This document shows, piece by piece, positions 36,501 to 48,500 of a stretch of DNA of 64,000 nt. The notes below the pieces were generated by a model. That model saw only the letters and a list, made by a program, of their open reading frames with translations, ran no database searches and was not told where the DNA came from. Origin of the DNA: Ichthyophis bannanicus (taxonomy: Eukaryota; Chordata; Amphibia; Gymnophiona; Ichthyophiidae). Within the stretch, counting starts at the first letter, position 1, and every line of letters begins with the position of its first letter. Both the position numbers and the translations under genes were made by a program. The stretch is taken from assembly GCA_033557465.1 (NCBI GenBank), contig CM066051.1, positions 103,145,026 to 103,209,025 of the forward strand. The letters are read 5' to 3'.

Positions 36501-39500
36501 GGTATCATCTGCAAAGAGGCAAACCTTACCCAACATCCCTTCCGCTATATCACTAACAAAGATGTTAAAAAGAATCGGACCAAGGACAGATCCCTGGGGC
36601 ACACCACTGGTAACATCCTTCTCCTCAGAGTGAGCTCCATTTACTTGTACTCTTTGTCACCTCCCACCCAACCAATTTCTAACCCAAGCAGTAACTTTAG
36701 GGTCCATCCCTAGGGTGCTCAGTTTGTTTATAAGTCGCCTGTGAGGAACAGTGTCAAAGGCTTTACTGAAATCTAAATATACCACATCTAGAGCTCTCCC
36801 TCGGTCCAACTCCCTGGTCACCCAGTCAAAAAAATCAATCAGATTTGTCTGACAAGACCTGTCTCTGCTGAATCCATGCTGCCTCGGATCCTGTAATCCG
36901 CTGGACTCCAGAAACCTCACTATTTTCTCTTTCAGCAGCGTTTCCAATAATTTACTCACCACCGAAGTTAAACTAACCGGCCTGTAGTTTTCAACCACAT
37001 CCTTACTTCCGCTTTTGTGTAAAGGCACCACATGAGCCTCTCTCCAGTCCTTTGGCACCACTCCCGACTCCAACGAGGCATTGAAAAGGTCAGTCAGTGG
37101 AGTTGCTAGAACGTCCCCAAGTTCCCTCAGTATTCTAGGGTGTATCCCATCCGGTCCCATCGCTTTGTCTACTTTAAGTTGAGCTAGTTTCTCACGAACA
37201 CAGTCTTCTGAAAATTGTTCAAGATGTCCCTCGCTTCTGTTCTTATTTGTGGGTGTTTTCTGAGGTCCTGCTCCTGGTTCTTCATCTGTGAACACAGAAC
37301 AAAAATATTTGTTAAGCTTCTACATATTTCCCCCCCCCCCCCCCCGCACTCTTGAGTCTGACAATACCACTTTTGCCCTTCCTCTTCTCACTAATATATC
37401 TGAAAAATGTCTTATCCCCCCATTTTATTGCATTGGCTATTTCCTCCTCCTTTTGAATCTTTGCCTTCTTGACTACTTTGCTAGCTTCTCTAAGTTTTTC
37501 CAAATACAGATGCCTGTCTTCCTCTCTCTGTGATCTCTTGTATTTCATGAAAGCCTCCCTCTTTTTCTTCACTTTTTCAGCTACTTCGAAAACCATAGCG
37601 GTCTCCTGTTCCTTTTGCCTTTATTTACCATTTTAACAAAAAGGTTGGTTGCCTTTAAAATACCCCCTTTCAGTTTTGCCCACTATTTTTCTACATCCCC
37701 CAGCTGTTCCCATCCCACTAACGACTCCCTGAGGTATTGGCCCTTCTTCGCAAAGTTAGTTTTCCTAAAGTCTAAGATCCTCACCTTGGAATGGATTCTA
37801 ACAGCCCTAGTCCTAATACTGAACCACACCATCTGGTGATCACTGGATGCAAAATGATCTCCCACTACAACATCAGAAACACTTTCACCATTGGTAAGCA
37901 CCAAGTCCAGTATGGCCCCTTCACTTGTGGGGTCTGTTACCAATTGCCTGAATAGTTCTCCCTGTAGAGAATCCAGGATCTCCTTACTTCTAGATGATAC
38001 TGCAGCAGGAATGTGCCAATCAACATCTGGCATATTGAAATCTATCAGTAGCACTTCCCCTTTCCTAGCAATGCTGCGTATGTCTTCAATGAACTCTCTG
38101 TCTACCTCTTCCTCTTGTGAGGGAGGTCTGTATATCACACCAATGCAAATAGATTTCTCTTTCCCTCTTTCTAGTTTAACCCACAATGCCTCCTCTCTCC
38201 CTTTTAAGCTCTGTAATTCCAAAGCTTTAATAGTAGTTTTTACCTATAGTGCCACTCCTCCTCCCCTTCTTCCTACCCTGTCCTTTCTGAATAAAGTATA
38301 GCCAGGTATAGTTACATCCCAGTCATGGTTTTCTGTAAACCATGTTTCTGTAACTGCCACTAAATCGAAGTCAGCTACTCCCACCAAAGCTTCAACTTCA
38401 GGGATCTTATTTCCCATGCTACGGGCATTAATACACACTGCTTTCCATATGTTACCCCTGTTACCCATTTCCATAAAGGTATTTAATGTATCACCTACCT
38501 GGGGGCTTTCACTTACCTGGGGGCTTTCTTCACCCATCCCCAATGAATCTAGTTTAAAGCCCTAACACTCTGTTGACCTTACCGCGATAACAGGAAAGCG
38601 CCGCCAACTGAACCCGCAAAGAACTAGCTGCAAGACCCTTAACAAAGCCGTCCTGCAGAAATTCCAAAATCGCAGGAATAGTAACTGAGGCCGCGCGCAC
38701 CTGCTGCCGCGAGCACCAATCCTCAAATATCCTCCAAACGCGCACATACGCCAAAGAAGTCGACCGCTTGCGAGCTTTAAGCATCGTCGACACTACCGCC
38801 GACGAATAGCCTTTCCTTCACAGTTTAGCCCCCTCAAGGGCCATACCGTGAGAATCAATCCACCTGGGGCATGAAAAGAGGCCCCTGAACCAACAGATCT
38901 GCTCTCTCTGGGAGCCGCCCGTCTAGGAGACGCACCAAGTCGGCGTACCGCCTCGGCCAATCGGGCGCCACCAACAGCATTTTTCCCAGATGAGCGCCGA
39001 TCTTTTGAACCACTCGGCCTATCAACGCCCACGGAGGAAACACATACAGAAGACCTTCCGACGGCCACCAATGTAACAGCACGTCTATGCCTTCCGACAT
39101 CCGTTCCCGTCTTCTGCTGTAAAACCGACTGACCTTCGCCGAATGGAATGTCGTCATCAGATCCATTATCGGAGTTCCCCATCGCGCCATTATCTGCTTG
39201 AAAACGTCGGGATGCAACTCCCATTCTCCTGCATCCACGTGTACTCTGCTGAGGAAGTCCGCCGCGACATTGTCCTTTCCCGCAATGTGCGCAGTCGAGA
39301 TCATGTACAACCTGACTTCGACCCAAGCGAACAACTCGTCCGCCTCTTCCTCCATGGCGGCACTTCCCGTGCCGCCCTGTCGGTTGATGTACGCTACAGT
39401 CGCCGAATTGTCTGAGAGAATCCGTACGGGTCGACCCTGGACCACGCTTTCAAACGCCTGAAGGGATAGATGAACAGCACGAAGTTCCAGACGGTTTATC

Positions 39501-42500
39501 GACCAAGAGGCCTCCCGGGGGGACCAAAGGCCCTACGCAAAGCGACTCTCGCAGTGAACTCCCCAGCCCACCAGGCTGGCGTCCGTCAACAAGGGCAGCC
39601 ACTCCGGCTGTTCCAGGGGCATGCCGGCTGCGAGCGACGACCGGAGCAACCACCAGCGAAGAGACTGCCTGACCTTGAGCGGGCAGGGGAGGCGCTTGCT
39701 CAGAGGGTCGGACTGATGGGACCAGCGGCGGAGCAGCGCTCTTTGCAGGGGCCGCATATGCACCTTGGCCCAAAGCACCGCTTCTAACATCGCCGCCATG
39801 GTATCCAGCACTTGGAGATAATGCCAGGCTGATGGCGCCACCACCAACTTGAACTTCCGCACCAGAGACCGCAAGGCCTCGGCTCGTTTGAGCGGCAAAA
39901 ACACCTGCCCTGACCTTGTGTCGAAGCAAACCCCGAGATATTCGAGGTCCTGGGTGGGCTCCAAATGACTCTTCGTCGGGTTGACCACCCAACCCAGACT
40001 CTGCAAAAACCGTACCACCCTGTCCATCACTCGCAAACTCTCCTCTTTGGACTTGGCGCGAATCAGCCAATCGTCTAGATAAGGATGGACTAGAATTCCT
40101 TCCTTGCGCAACGCCGCCGCCACCACCACCATGATTTTGGTGAAGGTCTGCGGCGCTGTCGCCAGACCGAAAGGTAAGGCTTGGAATTGATAGTGTCCCC
40201 AAGGGAGAGCGAATCTTAGAAATTTCTGGTGAACCTCCCGAATGGGAATATGCAAGTATGCTTCGGAAAGATCCAGAGAAGTCAAGAATTCTCCGCGACG
40301 CACCGCCACTATGACCGATCGCAACGTTTCCATCCGGAAATGCGGGACCCGCAAACAATGGTTGACGGCTTTGAGATCCAAGATAGGCCGCAAAGTTCCG
40401 CCCTTTTTTGGCACCATGAAATAAATAGAGTACCGACCCATGCCGCATTCGGCTTTGGGCACCTCTACCACTGCTCCCAAGTGAAGCAGTCTGTCTCAAG
40501 TTGCGCAAACCGCTGCCGTTTTCTTGGGTCCCCTGCACAGAGACATCACAAAGGAGTCCCGCACGGGACGAGCGAACTCCAGAGCATAGCCGTGCTGAAT
40601 AATCTCTAGCACCCACTGGTCTGAGGTGATGTGGGTCCAAGCAGAAAGAAACTCCCGAAGCAGACCGCCTATGGGAGGACCCTCCGCCGGGACCCGCCTC
40701 GCTTCATTGTGGCTTACGCGAAGCTGGCACAGGGTTTGAGGAGAACCCCTTATTACCCCCTCGAAACCCCCGAAAGCCCTGGGTTCGGGACTGAAACCGG
40801 CCTCTCTGGAAACCACCAAATCGGGGCGAACAGAAATCGCAAAACTGGCCTCGAAAGCCCAGGCTGGACCTTACCGGTTTCGGCTTATCTTCCGGCAGCC
40901 TACCCGCCTTGGACTCCCCCAGGTCCTTTACCAACTTATCCAAATCGTCCCTGAACAATAAACCCCCTTTAAAGGGGAGCTTGCTAAGACAGGATTTAGA
41001 AGGTCCGTCCGCCGCCCAATTACGCAACCACACCAACCGACGGGCAGCCACCACCGACACCGTGCTATTAGCTAGTGCCCTGATCAAGTCGTAATGCACG
41101 TCTGCAACCACACCGACCGACGGGCAGCCACCACCGACACCGTGCTATTAGCTAGTGCCCTGATCAAGTCGTAATGCACGTCTGCTAAATAAGCCGCACC
41201 GGACTCCAGACGATCGAGCTCCTTCAAATCCTCACCATCCATGCGGGAAGACAGACGCAGTCGCTGAGTCCAGCGCAGACAAGCTCTGGCTACCCACACT
41301 CCACATATGGAGGCCTGCAGAGAAAGGGAATCCGCTTCGAAAGTCTGTTTCAGCAAACCGTCAACCTTACGGTCTTGGGCATCCTTCAAGGCCGCACCCC
41401 CTTCCACAGGAATGGTGGTCTTTTTGGTAACCGCCGACACCACTGCGTCCACCCGCAGTGCCCGGAACCGGTCTTTATCTTTATCAGCCATAGGATATAG
41501 CCTATTCAGTGTCCATACGCCTCGGAGACCTGCTTCAGGCTTATCCCACTCCTCCTGAATCATTTTTTCGACAACTCTGTGCAGCGGAAAAACCACCTGC
41601 GTCTGGCATACCGCCTGAATGACGGGGTCTTCGACTTCGTCCTCCACCGTTACATTCGTAGCCAGATTCAACATCTGCAATGTCTCTGTGATTAGCGCAG
41701 GTAATTTCTCTCTGCGGAAAACTCTAATCATTTTAGCCTGATCTTGGACACCCGTCCATTCGGTTTCCGCCACTGCTGGATCCTTTGTCCGAGCTCGTTT
41801 AGGCGCCGGAGGCTCCTCGCCTATGGTAGCGACTGCCTCCAGCTGCGGAACTGAAAATCCCATTGCCCCAGAAATCGACCCCTCGCCCTGGTGTCTCAGG
41901 CAAAAGGCCTGATGCATAAGCAAAACGAACTCAGGGCTGAATTCCCCGAGATTCGAAGTGTGGCCCCCCAAAGAAGTACCCGAAGGCCCCGCTAGTTCCT
42001 CCAACACTGTCCCGTGCGCCGGCGGACGTGGAGAAACCACCCTATCCTCTGGACAGCCCCTGTGCTTCTGGGGCTTCTTTAGGCTCCATCTCCTGCACCA
42101 CAGCGGACGAAAGGGAGGCACAGCTCCGGCACACCCCGGTATCCGCTACAGTGCCCCTTTTTGTGCCACAGACAAGACACTGTGGTCTGGCAGCCATAAT
42201 CCAGCCGAGCGCAAAGACTGTAAAGCTGCTCTCTTTCTCAGTTTCCTCTTTTTTTTTATATATAAACCACGGTCTCCTAAACACCTCTACAACCTACTAG
42301 CAGGTTGGAAAGCTACCTGCCCCCGTTCCGCTTCCGCAGAAACCAAGCCCCCTCAGCCCTCCCCCTTCCCGAAAGAGCGGCTGCAGGGGATACCGAAAAT
42401 AACAAATTAAAACAAAACGAATAAAACAAGTAAAAGAAAACACAGAGGCCAAGCAAAGAAGAATAAAAGAGAGCCTTACCGCGCTCCAATAGCTGGCTCG

Positions 42501-45500
42501 CGGACCGCACGGTGCCCACGCGGCTTTCCCGCGGCAGTCAAAATGGCCGCCGCAAAGCTAAGTACCACCCCAAAAAGGGCGCCAAAGCAAGCCGCTGCTG
42601 TACGCGGCCTAGACGACAAAGGACCGTCGTCTACACAAACAGCCTGACCAGGTGAAAAGCCTACCGGCCAGGACTGCTGCTCCAGTGCATAAAACGTCTG
42701 CACGTTTGCAAGGACCCTGGCTCCCGGAGATCCAGAGAACTGATGTGCCCTTGTCCCCGCAGCCGCGTCACAGCTAAGGGACTCCTGAAGGCAAGGCAAT
42801 AAAATGAAGGGCTCTCCCCCGGAGCGTCCGGGGGGGGGGAGAGAACTTCGGCACCAGCGTTAATCGACTCACCCCTCTGAGCAAGAACCCCCAGCGAAGG
42901 AGCAGAGAGAAGGAGGAAGAATACCAAAGACACGCTAAGTTTTTTTTTTGTTGTTGTTGTTTAAAGGAACAGAACCCCCAAAAAGAAATTTCAAACCTAA
43001 TGCCAATTAAGCCAACACACACCTAGCTCCTTATTAGTTCCTCCAGAGAGCCCCACACTAGGGCTCGTCAAGTCCTCCTGCTGCATGGAGACTGGTCACA
43101 CTGGAATGGAAGTGGGTGTGCAGCAGGCTATATCCAGTGATGTCATCATTCTGACATACCAGTCTCCAAGCTGCAGGAGGAAATTGACAACCCAGAGATA
43201 GAGGACTGAACTGGAGGAACGATAAGGAATTTCCATTCGTCTACAAGGAATGCCTATCAACACAACTATAATTCAAGTATATGACCCAACAACAGCTGCA
43301 GAAGAGGATGAAATTGATGAGTTCTATGAACAAGTACAAGCTGAAATTGATAGAACATGCAAAAAGGATATCCTGATAGTCATGGGTGACTGGAACGCAA
43401 AAGTTGGCAACAAAGGCGGCAGCAAAATTGTTGACAAATATGGACTTGGCAACAGAAATGAAGCTGGAGAAAGACTGACAGAATTCTGCAAGACCAACTA
43501 TCTATTCATCTCAAATACCTTCTTCCAGCAACACAAGCGGCGACTGTACAAATGGATTTCACCCAGTGGATTGTACAAAAATCAAATTGACTACATCTGT
43601 GGAAATCAACGATGGAATAGCTCTATAAACATCAAAGACAAAACCTGGAGCTGACTGTGGTACAGATCACCAACTACTAGTATGCAAACTCAAGCTAAAG
43701 TTGAAAAAGAGCAAGCCACTCATTAATGTAGCAAAATATGACCTTGAGAATATACTACTGGTATTTAAAGACTGCCTGCAAAATCGATTTGCTGATTTAG
43801 ATACAAATGACAGATCTCCAGAAGAGTTATGGAATGACATCAAGAAGGTTGTGTTGGAAGAAAGCGAGAAGTCTCTACAAAAGGTGAAAAAGCAAAAACA
43901 GCCAAAATGGATGACAGAAGAAACTGAAAATTGCCCAGAAACGCAGAGAAGCTAAAGCCAGATGAGAAAGAGGCAATCATAGAACTCAACAGAAATTTCC
44001 AACATTCAGCAAGATGGGTCAAGGAAAAGTACTACAATGACGCAGGCAAGGAAATAGAATAAGAAACTATTAGAGGAAGAACAAGATCATCTTTCCTAAA
44101 GCTATGAGAGAAAAAATTCTAGCCTCGAATTGGAATGTTACAAGATGCTCAAGGATCTATGTTGAATGATGCTGAGAAGATCAAGAAAAGGTAGAAAGAA
44201 TAAAGAGTTTGTATATGATAAAGATCAAGTGGACCAACAGCCGTTTCAACCTGTACCTTATGATCCAGAACCATTGGTGATGAAAGAAGACGTCAAAGCA
44301 GCACTGAATGCCTTATCAAAGAACATTACAAAACAAAACTGGCAGATTCCAACCTACAATAAACCTCCTAAAGAGAAAACTATAGACAAGTAGCCTCCAG
44401 GCAAGAATACCTTAACTGGAGACCTACATCCCCTTTTAATCAAATGCAGTAAAACATTTCTAACTGCTTAGCAGAAATATGTCCATTCATAAGCAAGATG
44501 TACTTAGCTGAAATTCTGGCGCAGCAAACTAAATAGCTGTGGTAAAACGACACAGTCCTGCGTTTCGGGTCACTAAATTTAAAGACCCTGCTTCAGGTTT
44601 TTACTCCCACAACCATGATTCTGTTGGGGCCAGTGGTGTTCCGTGGCCCCTGGGGCTTTTTTAGTTATGGTTTATCAAAGAACAAAGCACCAGGCATTGA
44701 TGGCATTCCCTTTGAAGTATTACAGCAATGATGCAGTTACATACTTACAAGGCTGTTTCAGGAAATTTGGAAGACAACATCATGGCCAACTGACTGGAAA
44801 AGATATGTGTTTATACCAATACTAAAGAAAGGTGGGAGAAGTAGCCTAGTGGTTAGAGCAACTTAGTACCCAGAAGATCAAGAGTTCAATTCCCACGGGC
44901 ACTCCTTGTGACCTTAGGCAAGTCACTTTACCCTCCATTGCCTCGGAGGAAAAGGCCTGGCAATCTACTTCAGGTGCTACATTGCCAAGAAAACCCAGAG
45001 GCAGCTGGGTCGCTAGGAGTCAGCACTGACTTGACAGCACTAAAAAAGGTGATCCAACTGACTGTGGAAATTATCGCACAATCACTCTGATCCCACATGC
45101 CAGCAAGATTCTACTGAAGATTATTCAACAGAGACTACAACCATACCTGGAACAAGAACTACCTGAAGTGCAAGCAGGCCAGGAAAGGGCGAGGAATGAG
45201 AGACATTGCAGATGTGAGATGGATCCTTGAAAAGACTAAAGAATATCAAAACGATATCTATTTGTGCTTTATTGACTACAGCAAGGCTTTTGACTGTGTA
45301 AACCATCAGAAATTCTGGGCCACATTAAGAAGCATGGGTATACCAGAACACCTGATCGTTCTCTTGCGCAATCTGTTCATTGATCAAGAAGCAACAGTTC
45401 GAACGGAACAAGGAGAAACAGAATGGTTTAAAATAAGCAAAGGTGTAAGACAAGGCTGCATACTTTCCCCCTACCTGTTTAATTTATATGCAGAACAAAT

Positions 45501-48500
45501 CATCAGAGAAGCAGGATTGTATGAAGACAACAGAGGTGTGAAGATTGGTGGAAGACTCATCAACAACCTTCGCTATGCTGATGATACCACATTACTGTCA
45601 GAGTTAAGATGATCTGAAACATTTACTTCTCAAGATCAAGGAACATAGTCTTAAAATGGGCCTGCACCTTAATGTAAAGAAAACAAAGATCATGACAACT
45701 GGCAAAATCAATAAGTTCACTGTTGATAGAGAAGAAATTGAAATTGTGAACAACTTTAACCTACTTGGATCAACTATCAATAAAGAAGCAACAACCAGTC
45801 AAGAAATCCAATGACTCATTGCTCTTGGCAGAATGGCTATGAAGGACCTAGACAAGATTCTCAAGAGCAGAGATGTCTCTCTCCATGCAAAGATTTGACT
45901 CAAGCCATGGTATTTTCAAAAACATCATACGGATGCGAAAGTTGAACAGTGAAAAAGATAGACAGGAAGAAAACTGATGCCTTTGAATTATGGTGCTGGC
46001 AACGAATACTTTGTATTCCATGGACTGCCCGAAGAACAAACCAGTCAGTACTAGAGAAGATCAAACCTAAGCTTTCTTTAGAAGTTCAGATGAGAAGACT
46101 TTGACTTTCATACTTTGGACACATCATGCAAAGAGAGAGATCGTTAAAGAAAGACATCATGCTTGGCAGGGTAGAAGGTCAATGCAAAAGAAGGGGGCCA
46201 GCAATGAGATGGATCGATACAATAACAGCAGCTATAGGTGCCAGTCTGTCAACAATGAGCAGCATGACTGAAGACCGAACACAATTTAGGACAACCATCC
46301 AGAGGGTCGCAAACAACCAACTTCCAAAACTAAGCCACCTTAGAGAGCAATGTTTGAGTTGGCACTATCATTCTAATGTGGGCTAAGTCGTAAGTGTCAT
46401 AGACCACAGACCAACAGAAGTAGTCTAGGAGAGAAGCTCCCAGCCTCCTCACTACACCACTCACCGGGAGGATTTTAAGAGTTTATTAAAACATGCACTC
46501 AAATTTCTGAAAAGGCATGAAGCAATCAGAGGCCCTCTCGTTAAGCAGAATGAGAATCCACTACCATCACAGAACCAAGGAAGCTCAGACATACACTACA
46601 GCTGCAAAGTAACAAACCCTGCTAGATTTCTGTGGCTCACAGCCAGAGCTAAGACCCAAACCAGACAGCCTTGGACCAGAACACAGGCATGGCTGCCAAG
46701 ACCATGCTCTCCTAGAAGGAGCAGCCAAATGCCTCCCTCAAACACCGCGCTTGGTTGTTCTGCACCATTGTTTCACTGTAAACGTAGCGCACAGGGCAAT
46801 ACCATTATGTAAATAGTTACCAAACTAATCTTAAGCTTAGAAACATAGAAACATGACGACAGAAAAAGACCACAAGGCCCATCTAGTCTGTCCTTCCATA
46901 ACAACTACAACAGTCCACTTTTTACCTTTAGAGATCCTCTGTGTTGGTCCCATGCTTTTTTGAATTCAGTTACTGTCCTCATCTCTACCACCTCCACTGG
47001 GAGACTATTCCACGGATCCACTACTCTTTCCGTAAAGAAATATTTCCGCATATCACTCCTGAATCTATCTCCCTTCACCCTCATCCCATGTCCCCTCGTA
47101 GCAGAACTTGCTTTCAATTGAAAGAGGCTCTCTCCCTGAACATTTATGCCACGGAGGTATTTAAACATCTCAATCATATCACCTCTATCCCGCCTTTCCT
47201 CTAAGGTGTACATAATTAAGATCCTTAAGTCTGTCCTCATATGCTTTATAATGAAGCCCATTAATCATTTTAGTAGCAACCCTCTGCACCGCCTCCATCC
47301 TGTTCACATCCTTTTGAAGGTGCGGTCTCCAGAATTGCACACCATACTCCAAATGAGGTCGCACCAAAGACTTATACAGAGGCATTATCACCTCCTTTTT
47401 TCTGCTAGCCATTCCTCTCCGTATGCACCCAAGCATCCTTCTAGCTTTTGCCGTCGCCTTTTCTACCTGTTTAGCTACTTTAAGATCATCAGACACAACC
47501 ACGCCTAGGTCCCGCTCTTCTTTAGTGGACAAAAGTACTTCACCTCCTATACTGTATTGCTCCCTTGGATTGCTGCAGCCCAAATGCATGACCTTACATT
47601 TTTTAACATTAAATCCCAGCTGCCAAATTCTAGACCATTCTTCAAGCTTAGCTAGATCCCTCCTCATGTTATCTACACCTTCCTGGGTGTCTACTCTATT
47701 GCAGATTTTGGTATCATCCGCAAAGAGGCAAACCTTACTCGACAGCCCTTCCGCTATATCACTAACAAAGATGTTAAAAAGAATCGGACCAAGGACAGAT
47801 CCCTGGGGCACACCACTGGTAACATCCTTCTCCTCAGAGTGAGCTCCATTTACTTGTACTCTTTGTCGCCTCCCACCCAACCAATTACTAACCCAAGCAG
47901 TAACTTTAGGGTCCATCCCTAGGGTGCTCAGTTTGTTTATAAGTCGCCTGTGAGGAACAGTGTCAAAGGCTTTACTGAAATCTAAATACACCACATCTAG
48001 AGCTCTCCCTCGGTCCAACTCCCTGGTCACCCAGTCAAAGAAATCAATCAGATTTGTCTGACAAGACCTGCCTCTGGTGAATCCATGCTGCCTTAGATCC
48101 TGTAATCTGCCGGACTCCAGAAACCTCACTATTTTCTCTTTCAGCAGCGTTTCCAATAATTTACTCACCACCGAAGTTAAACTAACCGGCCTGTAGTTTT
48201 CAACCACATCCTTACTTCCGCTTTTGTGTAAAGGCACCACATGAGCCTCTCTCCAGTCCTTTGGCACCACTCCCGACTCCAACGAGGCATTGAAAAGGTC
48301 AGTCAGTGGAGTTGCTAGAACGTCCCCAAGTTCCCTCAGTATTCTAGGGTGTATCCCATCCGGTCCCATCGTTTTGTCTACTTTAAGTTGAGCTAGTTTC
48401 TCACGAACACAGTCTTCTGAAAATTGTTCAAGATGTCCCTCGCTTCTGTTCTTATTTGTGGGTGTTTTCTGAGGTCCTGCTCCTGGTACTTCATCTGTGA

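Larger units (their letters stand above)
34822..43229 (-). mobile_element. DIRS family B element, whole but broken, split by CR1
   Basis: In minus order it holds the 5' terminal repeat (43228-43191), gag (42284-40704), RT-RNase H-methyltransferase-like (40780-38855), recombinase (38793-38573 and 35636-34950) and 3' terminal repeat (34860-34823). The 38-bp ends are inverted copies with one mismatch. A CR1 of 2.9 kb (35636-38572) splits the recombinase gene. Frameshifts and an 80-bp duplication show it is dead. It cuts the RTE/BovB-like LINE on its right side. Confidence 0.88.
43230..46450 (+). mobile_element. RTE/BovB-like LINE, 3' part
   Basis: Endonuclease continues: [55 protein letters not shown] and [22 protein letters not shown] follows with [58 protein letters not shown] and [10 protein letters not shown] with catalytic YADD. 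Stops and frameshifts are common, so it is old. Two later insertions sit inside it: a 346-bp element (44326-44671) and a SINE (44834-45038). The 3' end is approximate. Confidence 0.87.

Noticed and set aside
38793..40640. Arginine/glycine/serine-rich minus-strand frames overlapping the DIRS RT
   Set aside because: They are alternate frames of the GC-rich RT-RNase H region. The RT motifs lie in the frame annotated.
44834..44910. Possible tRNA gene
   Set aside because: A- and B-box-like motifs are present, but the cloverleaf is degraded and the head continues into a SINE body and tail with a target duplication.
47423..47842. Plus-strand frames over the CR1 copies (also 36217-36633)
   Set aside because: They are antisense shadows of the CR1 RT and are shared by both copies only because the copies are nearly identical.
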